DNA of 64,000 nucleotides, from contig NZ_JAGQCV010000001.1 of the NCBI RefSeq assembly GCF_024346375.1, positions 124,001 through 188,000 of the forward strand, written 5' to 3'. The notes under the pieces were generated by a model that was not told where the DNA came from, made no database searches, and saw only the letters and a list, made by a program, of their open reading frames with translations. This stretch comes from Synechococcus sp. ATX 2A4 (lineage in GTDB: Bacteria; Cyanobacteriota; Cyanobacteriia; PCC-6307; Cyanobiaceae). The position numbers and the translations under genes were made by a program. Shown here piece after piece: positions 32,195 to 43,890 of the stretch; within the stretch, counting starts at the first letter, position 1, and each line of letters opens with the position of its first letter.

Positions 32195-32971
32195 ATGGAT
32201 GACGCTCCCCTGAAGCATTCCCTTGGCGCCCTGCTCTGGGACGTGGACGGCACGCTGGCGGAAACCGAGCTGGACGGCCATCGCCCCGCCTTCAACCTGG
32301 CGTTTGCCGAAGAAGGCCTCCCCTGGCACTGGGATCCGCTCACCTACATCCAGCTGCTGGCGATCAGTGGCGGCCGCGAGCGGTTGCGCAGCTTTCTCAG
32401 CGATCAGGGGCCCGAGCCCCCCGATCCCGCCCTGCTGGAGGCCCTGGTGCGCCGCAAGCAGCAGCACTACACCGCCCTGATGGCGGCTGGGGCGATCCAG
32501 CTGCGACCGGGCGTGCAGCGGCTGATCACTGCCGCCGCCGCCGCCGGACTCACCCAGGCGGTGGTCACCACCAGCGGGCGCCGCGCCGCCCAGGCGCTGA
32601 TCGAGCGCCTGTTGCCCGACGCGGCAGCGGCCTTCGCCTTTCTGGTGTGCGGCGACGACGTGACCGCCCTGAAACCCGCCCCCGACGCTTACCTCCTTGC
32701 CCTGCGTCAGCTGGCCATGCCGGCGGCGGCGGCGGTGGCGATCGAAGATTCCAGCAATGGCACCAGGGCTGCAACGGCGGCCGGTCTGCGCACCCTGGTG
32801 ACGCTCAGCGAAGCCACCTGCCGTGAACCGCTCACTGCGTTCAAGGGGGCTGCCGCCATCGTGAGCCAGCTTGGCGAGAGCGACGCTCCCGTCTCGGTGT
32901 TGCAGGGCCCGGCTTGCCCCGGCGGCCTGATCACGCTCTCCTACATCGAGCAGCTGGTCGTTTCTTCGTGA
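32195..32971 (+). CDS. CbbY-like HAD-family hydrolase
   Basis: The 258-residue haloacid-dehalogenase-type phosphatase has motif I LLWDVDGTLAETELDGH, motif II TTSGRR, motif III Lys in TALKPAPDAYLLAL, and motif IV AIEDSSNGTRAA. The DVDGTLAETE-H-R-x-AF opening is typical of CbbY, which removes the Rubisco inhibitor xylulose-1,5-bisphosphate in autotrophs. That role fits a cyanobacterium but is inferred. Its stop overlaps the GTG of the Ycf20 gene downstream. It diverges from recJ with a 23-bp gap. Confidence 0.88.
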   Translation: MDDAPLKHSLGALLWDVDGTLAETELDGHRPAFNLAFAEEGLPWHWDPLTYIQLLAISGGRERLRSFLSDQGPEPPDPALLEALVRRKQQHYTALMAAGAIQLRPGVQRLITAAAAAGLTQAVVTTSGRRAAQALIERLLPDAAAAFAFLVCGDDVTALKPAPDAYLLALRQLAMPAAAAVAIEDSSNGTRAATAAGLRTLVTLSEATCREPLTAFKGAAAIVSQLGESDAPVSVLQGPACPGGLITLSYIEQLVVSS

Positions 32972-33312
32972 GCACCCCGCCGGTTCAAGCCACCCGCTTT
33001 CAGCACCTGCTCGATCGCAGTGCCGCGGCCCTGCTGCAGGGGGTGCGTGGCACCTGGCGGCGCCGCAGCCTGTCGTTGATTGCCCTGCTGGCCGGGTACT
33101 TTGCCGGCAACAACCTCACCTCCTACTTCCTGGTCACCATCGGGCAGCGTCCGGTGGTGGTGCTGCTGTTGGTGGTGGGCCTTGAAGGGCTGGTGCGGGT
33201 GCGCAGCCATCAGGTGCGCGGGGAACCCTCCCTGGCCTGGGTGATCTGCGACCACCTGCGGCTCGGGCTCGTCTACGCCGTGGTGGCGGAGGCGTTCAAG
33301 CTGGGCTCGTGA
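32968..33312 (+). CDS. ycf20: DUF565/Ycf20 family membrane protein
   Basis: The 114-residue Ycf20 homologue starts at GTG 32968, overlapping the upstream TGA by 3 bp within GTGA. It has QGVRGTWRRRSLSLIALLAG and YFAGNNLTSYFLVTIGQR, the most conserved part of the family, with helices RRRSLSLIALLAGYFAG and PVVVLLLVVGLEGLV. Plant Ycf20 homologues affect thermal energy dissipation. The cyanobacterial role is not firmly known. The 3' end again overlaps the next gene's GTG start, so this is a three-gene translational chain with the HAD and kinase genes. Confidence 0.9.
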   Translation: MSTPPVQATRFQHLLDRSAAALLQGVRGTWRRRSLSLIALLAGYFAGNNLTSYFLVTIGQRPVVVLLLVVGLEGLVRVRSHQVRGEPSLAWVICDHLRLGLVYAVVAEAFKLGS

Positions 33313-34367
33313 CGCTGATGTCAGGGCCTGCCTTCACCCCGCTCTGGCCGGAAGCTCCCTACCACCGCCTGCTGCAGGCCTGCGGCGTGGCCGATCCTGC
33401 GGCCTGGCACGGGCGCTGGCGGCAGCATCCAGACGCCCTGTCCATCCCGCCTGATCCGCGCTGGGCGCTGGTGTTGCCGCTGTTGACCCGCTGCCAGCGC
33501 GAGGCGGCCCAGGGCAAACGCCTGCTGATCGGCCTCAATGCCCCGGTGGGGGCGGGCAAATCAAGCCTGGGCGCCTGGCTGAGCGCCTTGGCGCCGGCGT
33601 TTGGGCTGCGCCTGAGCAGCCTCTCGATTGACGACTTCTACTGGCCCTGGCAGGAGCGCAGCAGCCGGATGGCGGGCAATCCTTTTGGTGTCGACCGGGT
33701 GCCGCCCGGCAGCCATGACGCAAACCTGCTGGCCCACCAGCTCACAAGCTGGCGCCAGGACGGGGTGCTGCGATGGCCCCGCTTCAACAAGCGCCTGCGG
33801 CAGGGGCACGGCGATCGCAGCGGTTGGAGCAGCCAGGAGGCCGATGTGGTGCTGCTGGAGGGCTGGCTGATCGGCTGTCGTGCCATCGGCGCGGCGGCAC
33901 TGGCGGGGCGGCTGGAGCAACTGGGGGGTGCGGCGGCCCTGGGGCTGACGTCCGAGGAGCACGCGTGGCTGCCGCACTGGGACGCCGCGTTGGAGCCGTA
34001 CGTGCCGGTGTGGGCCCAGTTGGATGGGCTGTGGGTGTTGCAACCGCTCGACTGGTGCTGGCCGCGTCGCTGGCGCTTCCAGGCCGAAGCACGCCAGCGG
34101 CGACGGAGCGGCGGCGCTGGCGCGGCAGGATCGGCGTTGGGTGGGGCCGACGTGGAGCGAATCGTGCGGGCCAGCCTCTGCTCACTCCCACCAGCCCTGT
34201 ACCAGGACCCCTTGGTCACGAACGCTGGCTGCCAGCAGATCACTGGTGCGGAAGCGGTGGGGTTGCTCGATGGCCGCCGCCGCTTCCGTTGGATCGGCCC
34301 CGGAGATGAAGCCGGCACCGTTGCTGATCAGCTGTCTTCAGTTTCGGCGCTTTCATCGATCGGGTAG
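33309..34367 (+). CDS. glyK: D-glycerate 3-kinase (plant/cyanobacterial type)
   Basis: This 352-residue P-loop kinase phosphorylates glycerate, the last step of photorespiration. It has Walker [17 protein letters not shown] near residues 75-90, [26 protein letters not shown] (typical GLYK segment) and [11 protein letters not shown]. The C-terminal region has LFQA-type residues read as [11 protein letters not shown]. It starts at GTG 33309 inside the ycf20 stop. ATG at 33318 is the alternative. Its last 40 bp overlap rpmF on the opposite strand. Confidence 0.9.
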   Translation: MTLMSGPAFTPLWPEAPYHRLLQACGVADPAAWHGRWRQHPDALSIPPDPRWALVLPLLTRCQREAAQGKRLLIGLNAPVGAGKSSLGAWLSALAPAFGLRLSSLSIDDFYWPWQERSSRMAGNPFGVDRVPPGSHDANLLAHQLTSWRQDGVLRWPRFNKRLRQGHGDRSGWSSQEADVVLLEGWLIGCRAIGAAALAGRLEQLGGAAALGLTSEEHAWLPHWDAALEPYVPVWAQLDGLWVLQPLDWCWPRRWRFQAEARQRRRSGGAGAAGSALGGADVERIVRASLCSLPPALYQDPLVTNAGCQQITGAEAVGLLDGRRRFRWIGPGDEAGTVADQLSSVSALSSIG

Positions 34368-34507
34368 ACGAAGCCCTGGGCCCGGCCACTCAGCACGGCT
34401 TTGCCGAGCGAGAGGGCCTTGCTGGCGGCAACACCCGCCTTGGCTTTCCAATGGGCGTGGCGCTGGTTGCGCTTGCCCTTGGACGTTTTCTTCTTGGGAA
34501 CAGCCAT
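34328..34507 (-). CDS. rpmF: 50S ribosomal protein L32
   Basis: Fifty-nine residues, [20 protein letters not shown] then [20 protein letters not shown], ending in an acidic DESAETEDS tail. The [10 protein letters not shown] opening is universal for L32. No Cys-pair zinc ribbon is visible, as usual in cyanobacterial L32. It overlaps the end of the glycerate kinase gene by 40 bp and diverges from ftsH with about 85 bp between start codons. Confidence 0.96.
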   Translation of the reverse strand: MAVPKKKTSKGKRNQRHAHWKAKAGVAASKALSLGKAVLSGRAQGFVYPIDESAETEDS

Positions 34508-34591
34508 TCCCTACCTACTGCCAAACAACTACTTTCCGTTGCCGGCCTGCCTTTCGTCAAATCGCTAAACTGCTTGCAGAAGCAAATCCAT

Positions 34592-36592
<2,001 letters not shown>

Positions 36593-36689
36593 AAGGTGGC
36601 ACAGGAGGGGGGCTAAGCACCCGATCAAACCAGTCGAATGAGTCGAACCAGGGGATGCGTCGAACCCGGCGATCAGGTCAATCAGGCGC

Positions 36690-37679
36690 TCAGGTGAAGC
36701 GGATGTCGAGGCTGCGCAGGTAGGTGTGCAGGCCGGCGTCCTGGATGGGCAGCAACAGTGCGGTGCGGCCGCTTTCGTTCACGTGGGAATGCCACTGGCC
36801 CGGCGGGGTCACGAAGGCGGCGCCCGGCTCCCACTCCATCCGCACCGGATTGCGGATCGTGCCGTCGGCATTGAGCTCGCTGCCCGAGAGCGTGGCGCAA
36901 CCGGGGTCGCAATCGATCACCAGATCCAGGGCCACCGACTGGTGCCGGTGCGGCGGCTGGACCGCACCGGCCGGCACCATGCCGTACATCGCCCAGAGGG
37001 TGTGGGTGATGGTGCGGCTGGCCGGCAGAGCGGTGTTGGCCAGCAACAGGCTGAGCCGGTTGCTGCGGGCGCTGCTGGGGTCGGCAGCCAGCAGGTCCAG
37101 CTCCTGGCGCAGCCAGCTGCCCGGGTAGTAGGTGGCCTCGAAGCGGGCCTGATCGGCACTCACACCCAGATGGCTGAGCAGCGGGCCGTCGTGCACCCAA
37201 TACAGAACGCTGCCGGCAGTGGCATCCAGCTGGGGCTCAGCTCCTGCCGGCAGCACGAACAGGTCGCCTTGGCTCCAGTGCTGGCTGAAGGCCGGGGCGA
37301 TGGCGTTGCCCTCCCGCTGGCAGCGGCCTTCGCCGTGGAGCACGTAAAAGAGCAGGCTGGTGGCATTGGCGCCGGCCTTGATCGATTCCCCGGCCAGCAG
37401 GCGAATGAAATTGGCAGAAAGGGCCGGGCTGGTGGCCGGACCGCTGCAGCCCAGGGCCCCGCTCAGATCAAGGGGCAGCACAGCCGTGGGGCCGCTGGCG
37501 TGGAGTTCAGGGCCCCAGCGATGGTCGGGGATCGGTTCGGTGAGCCCGTGGCGGATCGGGTTGGCCGCCTGTCTGTAGTCGAACAGCTGGGCGGTGGGGC
37601 TTGGGCTGCTCGGCGCCGCAGCGCAAGGCAGGCCGGGGCTGCTCGGTGGAGCGGCGGGTGCTGGCTTGGTCTGGGTCAT
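36690..37679 (-). CDS. bicupin-domain protein
   Basis: The 329-residue protein has two cupin halves. The first has FYVLHGEGRCQREGNAI with DLFVLPAGAEPQL. The second has GAVQPPHRHQSVALDLVID with FVTPPGQWHSHVNESG. The second half keeps the metal-binding H-x-H...H pattern (HRHQ, HSH); the first seems to have lost its histidines. This layout is like gentisate 1,2-dioxygenase-type bicupins, though the substrate cannot be inferred. The first 30 residues are Pro/Ser-rich and disordered. Confidence 0.75.
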   Translation of the reverse strand: MTQTKPAPAAPPSSPGLPCAAAPSSPSPTAQLFDYRQAANPIRHGLTEPIPDHRWGPELHASGPTAVLPLDLSGALGCSGPATSPALSANFIRLLAGESIKAGANATSLLFYVLHGEGRCQREGNAIAPAFSQHWSQGDLFVLPAGAEPQLDATAGSVLYWVHDGPLLSHLGVSADQARFEATYYPGSWLRQELDLLAADPSSARSNRLSLLLANTALPASRTITHTLWAMYGMVPAGAVQPPHRHQSVALDLVIDCDPGCATLSGSELNADGTIRNPVRMEWEPGAAFVTPPGQWHSHVNESGRTALLLPIQDAGLHTYLRSLDIRFT

Positions 37680-37773
37680 GGATCCAGCCGCGGGATGGTA
37701 TCGGTGAGCCTATTGACGCAAGCCTGGAGCCGGGGGGTGGCCGCCGCTGACACCATTTCAACAGGCGTTGGCC

Positions 37774-38049
37774 TCAGCCACCAGCCACGGCCGGCACGAT
37801 GCTCACTTCATCGCCATCGCTCAAGGCGGTGGCCTGATTGTCAAGGAAGCGGATGTCTTCGCTGTTCACGTAGACATTGAGGAAGCGGCGCAGCTTGCCT
37901 TGTTCATCGGTGAGGCGCGCCTTGATGCCGGGGAACTGGCTGTCAAGGGCCTGCAGCAGGCCATCCACGCTGGACGCCTCCAATTCCACGCTGGCCTGAT
38001 CAGCGGTGTACTTCTGCAGCGGGGTGGGAATCAGGACCTGAATGGCCAT
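37774..38049 (-). CDS. MoaD/ThiS-like sulfur-carrier protein
   Basis: This 91-residue ubiquitin-fold protein has [16 protein letters not shown] at the start, [18 protein letters not shown] in the middle, and ends [10 protein letters not shown]. The C-terminal Gly-Gly is the tail that is adenylated and thiocarboxylated. Located directly downstream of thrC in the same direction, it recalls the CysO-type carriers that donate sulfide for cysteine synthesis. A molybdopterin (MoaD) role is equally possible. Confidence 0.88.
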   Translation of the reverse strand: MAIQVLIPTPLQKYTADQASVELEASSVDGLLQALDSQFPGIKARLTDEQGKLRRFLNVYVNSEDIRFLDNQATALSDGDEVSIVPAVAGG

Positions 38050-38151
38050 GGGGGAAGGGAAAGGGGGAAAAAGAATCGGGAACGCCGGAGAAGGCGTAAC
38101 GGGAATGCCGCTCAGACGGTGGGAAGGCGGTGGAAAGACGGTGGGCGGGGG

Positions 38152-39438
38152 TCAGACCCCCATCGGCTCCCAGGTGGCGCGATGCAGCGATTGGGCCCGC
38201 TCCCAGGCGGCATTGAAGCTGCTGAGCTGGGGTTCGATGGTGTGGGGCTCGCCCACCACCCCACTGATGGCCTCAAGGGTTTTGAGCCCGTTGCCGGTGA
38301 TGTAGGCGACGGTGGTTTCCTCGGGATCGATCTTGCCCTGCTCGGCGAGCTTCTTGAGCACGGCGATGGTGGTGCCACCGGCCGTTTCGGTGAACACGCC
38401 CTCGGTTTCGGCCAGCAGCTGGATGCCGGCCACGATTTCCTCGTCGGTGACGGAGGCGATGGTGCCGCCGGTGCGACGGGCGATGTCGAGGGCATAGGGG
38501 CCGTCGGCGGGATTACCGATGGCGATCGATTTGGCGATGGTGTCGGGCTTCACCGGGGTGATGAAATCACGGCCCGCCTCGAAGGCCTGGGCGATCGGTG
38601 AGCAGCCTTCCGCCTGGGCGCCGCTGAAGCGCACCGGCTTGTCGTCGACGAGGCCCACCTTGATGAATTCGTCGAAGCCCTTGCGGATCTTGGTGAAGAG
38701 GGAGCCGGAAGCCAGCGGCGCCACGATGTGGTCGGGCAGTTGCCAGCCCAGTTGCTCGATCACCTCGTAGCCGAGCGTTTTGGAGCCTTCCGAGTAGTAA
38801 GGGCGCAGGTTGATGTTCACGAAGCCCCAGCCGTAGGTGTTGGCCACTTCCGAACAGAGCCTGTTGACCTGGTCGTAGTTGCCCTTCACCGCCATCAGGG
38901 TGGGGTTGTAGATCAAAGTGCCGAGCACCTTGCCCAGCTCCAGATCGGCGGGGATGAACACACAGCATTCGAGGCCCGCATGGGCGGCGATGGCGGCGGT
39001 GGAGTTGGCCAGATTGCCGGTGCTGGCGCAGCTCACCGTGGTGAAGCCCAGCTCACGGGCGCGGGTGAGGGCCACCGACACCACCCGGTCCTTGAAGGAC
39101 AGGGTGGGCATGTTGACGCCGTCGTTCTTGATGTAGAGGTGCTTGAGGCCGAGGCGCCGCGCCAGCCGGTTGGCCCGCACCAGGGGCGTGAAGCCGGTGC
39201 CCACATCGATGGGGTCGCCCTGAACGGGCAGGAATTCGCGGTAACGCCAGATCGAGGCCGGGCCCGCTTCGATCGTCGCCCGGGTGACCCGGGCGCGGAT
39301 GGCGTCGTAGTCGTAGACGACTTCCAAAGGCCCGAAGCAGACGTCTTCGCAGACGTGGCGGGCACCGGCGTCGTAGGGGTGGCCGCATTCCTTGCAGCGC
39401 AGCCCCGTGAAGGTGGCACGAGAGAGGGTGGCCGTCAC
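38152..39438 (-). CDS. thrC: threonine synthase
   Basis: The 428-residue PLP enzyme converts O-phosphohomoserine to threonine. It has an N-terminal zinc-ribbon-like part (LRCKECGHPYDAGARHVCED). The PLP-lysine segment is MPTLSFKDRVVSVALTRA, followed by SCASTGNLANSTAAIAAHAG and the later GETAGGT-like VFTETAGGTTIAVLKKLAEQ. Normal length for the archaeal/cyanobacterial type. The sulfur-carrier gene follows 100 bp downstream on the same strand. Confidence 0.95.
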   Translation of the reverse strand: MTATLSRATFTGLRCKECGHPYDAGARHVCEDVCFGPLEVVYDYDAIRARVTRATIEAGPASIWRYREFLPVQGDPIDVGTGFTPLVRANRLARRLGLKHLYIKNDGVNMPTLSFKDRVVSVALTRARELGFTTVSCASTGNLANSTAAIAAHAGLECCVFIPADLELGKVLGTLIYNPTLMAVKGNYDQVNRLCSEVANTYGWGFVNINLRPYYSEGSKTLGYEVIEQLGWQLPDHIVAPLASGSLFTKIRKGFDEFIKVGLVDDKPVRFSGAQAEGCSPIAQAFEAGRDFITPVKPDTIAKSIAIGNPADGPYALDIARRTGGTIASVTDEEIVAGIQLLAETEGVFTETAGGTTIAVLKKLAEQGKIDPEETTVAYITGNGLKTLEAISGVVGEPHTIEPQLSSFNAAWERAQSLHRATWEPMGV

Positions 39439-39587
39439 AGGCTCACTGCAGCGATGGAACGAAAGCTAGCAGCGGTGCACAGCCGACCCAGATATATCCG
39501 ATCTCTGAAGTCGGGTATTTGGGTGTGCCTGGAACCCCATTCAGGCCACAGGCTTGTCAGCGGCCGATGCCTGTTTAGCCTCTGCCC

Positions 39588-42467
39588 GTGCCCCACCGTT
39601 TCTCCCGCCTGAAGCCACCGCTGCTGGCGGGGCTGATCTTCGTGCCCCTGCTCGCCTTGGGCGTGCTGGTGGTGTCGCGGCTGAGCGTCGAGTGGTCGTG
39701 GTATTCCCAGTTCGACTTTCAGCAGGTGCTGTTGCGCCGCTGGATGCTGCAACTGCTGGGTTTTCTGCTGGTGATGGGGGTGGGCATTCCCCTCCAGCTG
39801 CAACAACTGCACCGCTGCTGGCGGCTGCGCAGCGAGGCGCCAGCCAAGCCGTTGCCACGCCAGGCCTTGCTGCGGATGGGCCCCCTCGCCCTGGCCTGCA
39901 CGCTGCTGGTGCTGCTGTTGCTGCTCAGCACAGGACTCCTCTTTCTGTTCGTCCAGGCCCGCGGCCTGATTTCTGATCCCTTCGACAGCGATGTGGTCAG
40001 CGGCCTCTCAGCACTGGCCGGCCTCTCGCCCACTTGGGTGGCGCTGCTGGCCGCCGTGCTCGGCCTGTTGCTGTTGCTGCGGCCCTTGCCGGTGCTGCGG
40101 GTGGTGCTGGCGGCGGCGCTGGCGGGATCGGCCACCGCCCTGGCCCGCGGCTGGAGCCTGTGGTTGCCGGCGCTGCTGGCGGTGCCCTTCGGTGAAGCCG
40201 ATCCGCTCACCCATTTCGACCTCAGCTTCACAGTGCTGCGGCTGCCGGCACTGCAACTGCTGCTCAGCGTGCTGATCGCGCAGTTACTGGTGGGGCTTGC
40301 TGGCTGCCTCTGGGTCAGTTTCACCGAGGGATCCAGCCTCAGCGACCTGCGCTTCGTGGGCCTGAGCCGCGAACAGCAAGGGGTGCTCAAGCCGCAGATC
40401 GCCGTGCTAGCCGCCCTGGCCTCTTTGACCAATGCGCTGTCCCCGTTTGCGTTGATGGTCCAAGGGAGTGGTGTGGCTGCTGGCGCCGGCTTCGTCGACC
40501 TGCACGTGCGCCTGCCGATCCGTCTGCTGCTGGCCCTGCTGCTGCTGCTGGCGTCGCTCGGCCTGGCCCTGCCGGTGCGGCGCAGCTGGTTGCGGCGCCT
40601 GGTGGTGATTCCCCTGCTGGCCACGGCCCTGCTGCTGCCGGTGGCCGAATACCTGGTAGCCCCCCAGGTCCAGAGCTTGTGGGTGCAGCCGCGGGAGCTG
40701 GAGGTGGAAACGCCCTACATCGAGCGCAGCATCCGCGCCACCCGCCGCGCCTTCGGTCTCGAAGATGTGCGCGATTCAATTCTGGAGCCCCTGCAACGGA
40801 TCACCGCCGACGACCTCGTCGGCGCGCCGGGCACCCTCGCGAACATCCGCCTGTGGGACAGCGGACCCTTGCTGGCGGCCAACCGCCAGTTGCAGCAGCT
40901 TCGCCTCTATTACAACTTCCCTTCAGCGGCCGTCGACCGCTATGACCTCTCGGCCCCCGGCGAGGATCAGACCTCTCAGCAGGTGCTGATCTCCGCCCGG
41001 GAACTCGACAGCAGCGCGCTGCCTGAGGGGTCACGCACCTGGCTCAACCGGCATCTGGTGTTCACCCATGGCTACGGCTTCACGGTGTCACCGGTGAATG
41101 CCTTCGGCGCCGACGGGTTGCCGTTGTTCTTCGTGAAGGATCTCGGCCGCAGTGAGCGGGTGCAGGGCATCCCCCAGCTGGGCATCAAGGACGCCGAAGC
41201 GCAGGCCGCCTTTCCGGTGGGCCGGCCACGCCTGTACTTCGCCTCTGGCCCGGCGCCTTATGCGATCGCGCCCACAAAGGTGCAGGAGTTCGATTTTCCT
41301 GATGGAGAACTCAACGTCTTCACCCACTACGACGGCGAGCGTGGCATTCCGCTGACCAACGCCTGGCAACGGTTCAAGGCTGCGGTCTATCTGCGCGAGC
41401 CGAGGGTGCTGTTGGCCGGTTCCTTCACCTCCCGCTCGCTGTTGCTGCTGCGGCGCCAGGTGAATGAACGTGTTGAAGCCTTGGCACCCTTTCTGCGCTT
41501 TGAGAGCGAGCCCTATCTCGTTACCGTGAGGGTGGATAACGAGCCTGAATTCGAGGCAGAGCACCATCAGTATTGGATGCTTGATGGTTACACCACCAGC
41601 CGCAGTTATCCCTACAGCGATGCCAACAGTGACGGCATCCGCTATTTCCGAAATGCTGTCAAGGCCGTGGTGGATGCCCAGGATGGCCGGCTCTGGCTCT
41701 ATGTGAGCGAGCCGAACGATCCGGTGCTGCGCACTTGGCAGCGGGCCTTCCCGGAACTGTTCCACCCGCTCACCGACATGCCGGAGCCGCTGCTGGCCCA
41801 CATCCGGGTGCCCAACAACCAGTTCAAGATCCAGTCAGAACGCTTGCTCCGATATCACGTCACCGATGCACGCACTTTCTACAACGGCGACGACGTGTGG
41901 GCGGTGCCACTTGAGACCTATGGCTCCGAAACCGTGGCCGTTCAGCCTTATCACGCCACCCTGCAATTGCCTGGGGAGAGCCGGCCGGAATTCGTGCTGC
42001 TGCTTCCCTTCTCCCCCGTGCGCCGCTCCAACCTGGTGGGTTGGCTGGCCGCTCGCAACGATCCTCCCCATTACGGCGAACTCTTCCTTGTGCGGTTTCC
42101 GCAACAGCGGCTGTTGCTCGGACCGCAGCAGATCACCGCATTGGTGGAGCAAGATCCTCAGATCAGCTTCCAGTTCGGCCTCTGGAACCGTGCTGGCGCC
42201 AGGCTTGTGCGCGGCAACCTGCTGGTGCTGCCGGTGGGGGATGGGCTGCTCTACGTCGAGCCGATCTACCTGGAATCGGGCAACAACAGCCTGCCCACAC
42301 TGGTGCGGGTGGTAGTGACCGACGGACGCCGCTTCGTGATGGACCGGGATCTCAACACGGCCCTCAATAAGCTCACCCAGGAGGCTCCAACTACCACCAG
42401 TCCAGCGGAATCACTGCCGGAATTCTCTCTGCCTTTGGCGATTCCCGGCCTCGACGGACTGCTGTGA
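39588..42467 (+). CDS. UPF0182 family large membrane protein
   Basis: The 959-residue protein has at least seven N-terminal hydrophobic helices (for example LLAGLIFVPLLALGVLVVS, LLLLLSTGLLFLFVQARG, LLALLLLLASLGLALPV). A large outward-facing domain follows with YIERSIRATRRAFGLEDV, LWDSGPLLAANRQLQQLRLY and FTHGYGFTVSPVNAFGADGL, all classical UPF0182 blocks. The function of the family is unknown. It starts at GTG 39588 with no ATG nearby, and no co-directional gene follows. Confidence 0.93.
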   Translation: MPHRFSRLKPPLLAGLIFVPLLALGVLVVSRLSVEWSWYSQFDFQQVLLRRWMLQLLGFLLVMGVGIPLQLQQLHRCWRLRSEAPAKPLPRQALLRMGPLALACTLLVLLLLLSTGLLFLFVQARGLISDPFDSDVVSGLSALAGLSPTWVALLAAVLGLLLLLRPLPVLRVVLAAALAGSATALARGWSLWLPALLAVPFGEADPLTHFDLSFTVLRLPALQLLLSVLIAQLLVGLAGCLWVSFTEGSSLSDLRFVGLSREQQGVLKPQIAVLAALASLTNALSPFALMVQGSGVAAGAGFVDLHVRLPIRLLLALLLLLASLGLALPVRRSWLRRLVVIPLLATALLLPVAEYLVAPQVQSLWVQPRELEVETPYIERSIRATRRAFGLEDVRDSILEPLQRITADDLVGAPGTLANIRLWDSGPLLAANRQLQQLRLYYNFPSAAVDRYDLSAPGEDQTSQQVLISARELDSSALPEGSRTWLNRHLVFTHGYGFTVSPVNAFGADGLPLFFVKDLGRSERVQGIPQLGIKDAEAQAAFPVGRPRLYFASGPAPYAIAPTKVQEFDFPDGELNVFTHYDGERGIPLTNAWQRFKAAVYLREPRVLLAGSFTSRSLLLLRRQVNERVEALAPFLRFESEPYLVTVRVDNEPEFEAEHHQYWMLDGYTTSRSYPYSDANSDGIRYFRNAVKAVVDAQDGRLWLYVSEPNDPVLRTWQRAFPELFHPLTDMPEPLLAHIRVPNNQFKIQSERLLRYHVTDARTFYNGDDVWAVPLETYGSETVAVQPYHATLQLPGESRPEFVLLLPFSPVRRSNLVGWLAARNDPPHYGELFLVRFPQQRLLLGPQQITALVEQDPQISFQFGLWNRAGARLVRGNLLVLPVGDGLLYVEPIYLESGNNSLPTLVRVVVTDGRRFVMDRDLNTALNKLTQEAPTTTSPAESLPEFSLPLAIPGLDGLL

Positions 42468-42492
42468 CGCCAGCCCGCTGATGGTGTCGCAT

Positions 42493-42517
42493 AAAAAAGG
42501 GGCCTGCCATCGGCCCC
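42493..42517 (-). terminator. rho-independent terminator, distal copy
   Basis: On the minus strand GGGGCC and GGCCCC flank a 7-base loop, followed by six T. It lies beyond the proximal terminator and has the same stem and T-run, so it appears to be a duplicate back-up stop for the aldolase transcript. Confidence 0.8.
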
Positions 42518-42547
42518 GAATGAAATGAGCGCGAAATCACTCTGCAT

Positions 42548-42568
42548 AAAAAAGGGGCCGATGGCCCC
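42548..42568 (-). terminator. rho-independent terminator of the aldolase gene
   Basis: On the minus strand a GGGGCC/GGCCCC stem with a 3-base loop is followed by six T, about 110 nt after the aldolase stop codon. The flanking TATG and the stem are shared with the distal copy 51 bp away. Confidence 0.85.
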
Positions 42569-42676
42569 TGGGTGGTGGTGGCCAGGATGAGCGAACCCGC
42601 TCAACTGACCAGGGGTGATTGGGCTCAACCGGCTTGACCGGCCGGTGTGGCCGGTTCAGACCGTCAGTGGCCGGGT

Positions 42677-43750
42677 TCAGACAGGCACGGCGGTTTTGGG
42701 ATCTAGGGCGCCCTTGGCGTAGAGAGCAGCGTAGTAGTTGATGTTCTGCTGCTTGATCTTGCTGGCCTGGCCGGCACACCAGAACTGCTGGTAGCGATCC
42801 AGGCACACCTTCTTCATGTAGGCCCGGGCCGGCTTGTTGAAGTGGCGGGGGTCGAAGTTGGCGGGATCCTTGAAGGCGGCTTCACGCACAGCGGCGGTGA
42901 AGGCCAGGCGGTTATCGGTGTCGATGTTCACCTTGCGAACGCCGTTCTTGATGCCGTTCTGAATCTCTTCAACTGGCACGCCATAGGTTTCGGGAATGGC
43001 ACCGCCGTACTTGTTGATCATGTCAAGCCATTCCTGGGGAACGGAGCTGGAGCCGTGCATCACCAGGTGGGTGTTGGGGATCGCCTTGTGAATTTCGGCG
43101 ATGCGGGAAATGGCCAGCACTTCGCCGGTGGGCTTGCGGGTGAACTTGTAGGCGCCGTGGCTGGTGCCGATGGCGATCGCCAGGGCATCCACCTTGGTTT
43201 TGGTGACAAAGTCGGCGGCTTCGGCAGGATCGGTGAGCAGCTGTTCGCGGGAGAGGGCACCTTCGAAACCGTGGCCGTCTTCCGCTTCACCCTTGCCGGT
43301 TTCCAGTGATCCGAGGCAACCGAGCTCGCCTTCCACGCTCACGCCGATGGCATGGGCCACATCCACCACTTCTTTGGTGACAGCCACGTTGTAGTCGTAG
43401 CTGGCGGGGGTTTTGGCGTCAGCTTCCAGGGAGCCATCCATCATCACGGAGGTGAAGCCGTTGGCGGCGGCACCGAAGCAGGTGGCGGGGCTGTTGCCGT
43501 GGTCCTGGTGCATCACCACCGGGATGTCGGGATAGGTTTCGGTGGCGGCGATGATCAGGTGACGCAGGAAAATCTCGCCGGCGTACTGGCGGGCTCCGCG
43601 GGACGCCTGCAGGATCACCGGGCTGTCGGTTTCATAGGCAGCCTCCATGATCGACTGGACCTGCTCCAGGTTGTTGACGTTGAAGGCAGGGATGCCATAG
43701 CCGTTCTCAGCGGCATGGTCAAGCAGCAGCCGAAGTGGAACGAGGGCCAT
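42677..43750 (-). CDS. fbaA: fructose-bisphosphate aldolase, class II
   Basis: The 357-residue class II (zinc) aldolase is of the CbbA type and serves glycolysis and the Calvin cycle (also sedoheptulose-bisphosphate). It starts [20 protein letters not shown], with [17 protein letters not shown], the zinc-site segment [21 protein letters not shown], and the second metal His in [13 protein letters not shown]. The [10 protein letters not shown] substrate loop is present. ATG at 43750 was chosen; upstream residues are not conserved in type. Two tandem terminators follow. Highly expressed genes often have such strong ends. Confidence 0.97.
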   Translation of the reverse strand: MALVPLRLLLDHAAENGYGIPAFNVNNLEQVQSIMEAAYETDSPVILQASRGARQYAGEIFLRHLIIAATETYPDIPVVMHQDHGNSPATCFGAAANGFTSVMMDGSLEADAKTPASYDYNVAVTKEVVDVAHAIGVSVEGELGCLGSLETGKGEAEDGHGFEGALSREQLLTDPAEAADFVTKTKVDALAIAIGTSHGAYKFTRKPTGEVLAISRIAEIHKAIPNTHLVMHGSSSVPQEWLDMINKYGGAIPETYGVPVEEIQNGIKNGVRKVNIDTDNRLAFTAAVREAAFKDPANFDPRHFNKPARAYMKKVCLDRYQQFWCAGQASKIKQQNINYYAALYAKGALDPKTAVPV

Positions 43751-43890
43751 GGGGGAATACCTCTGAGGGTGTGGGTGGGCACGTCGGGGGGCCAGCGCAG
43801 TGAACGAGGGGAGGCGGACCAAGAGACCAGGCCACCGGCTTCGAAACCCTGACGCGGGATGGGCGCGACTCTAGGCGATGCTGATCGCCC

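Noticed and set aside
36593-36689. Possible small RNA between ftsH and the bicupin gene
   Set aside because: No stem with a T-run and no promoter could be identified.
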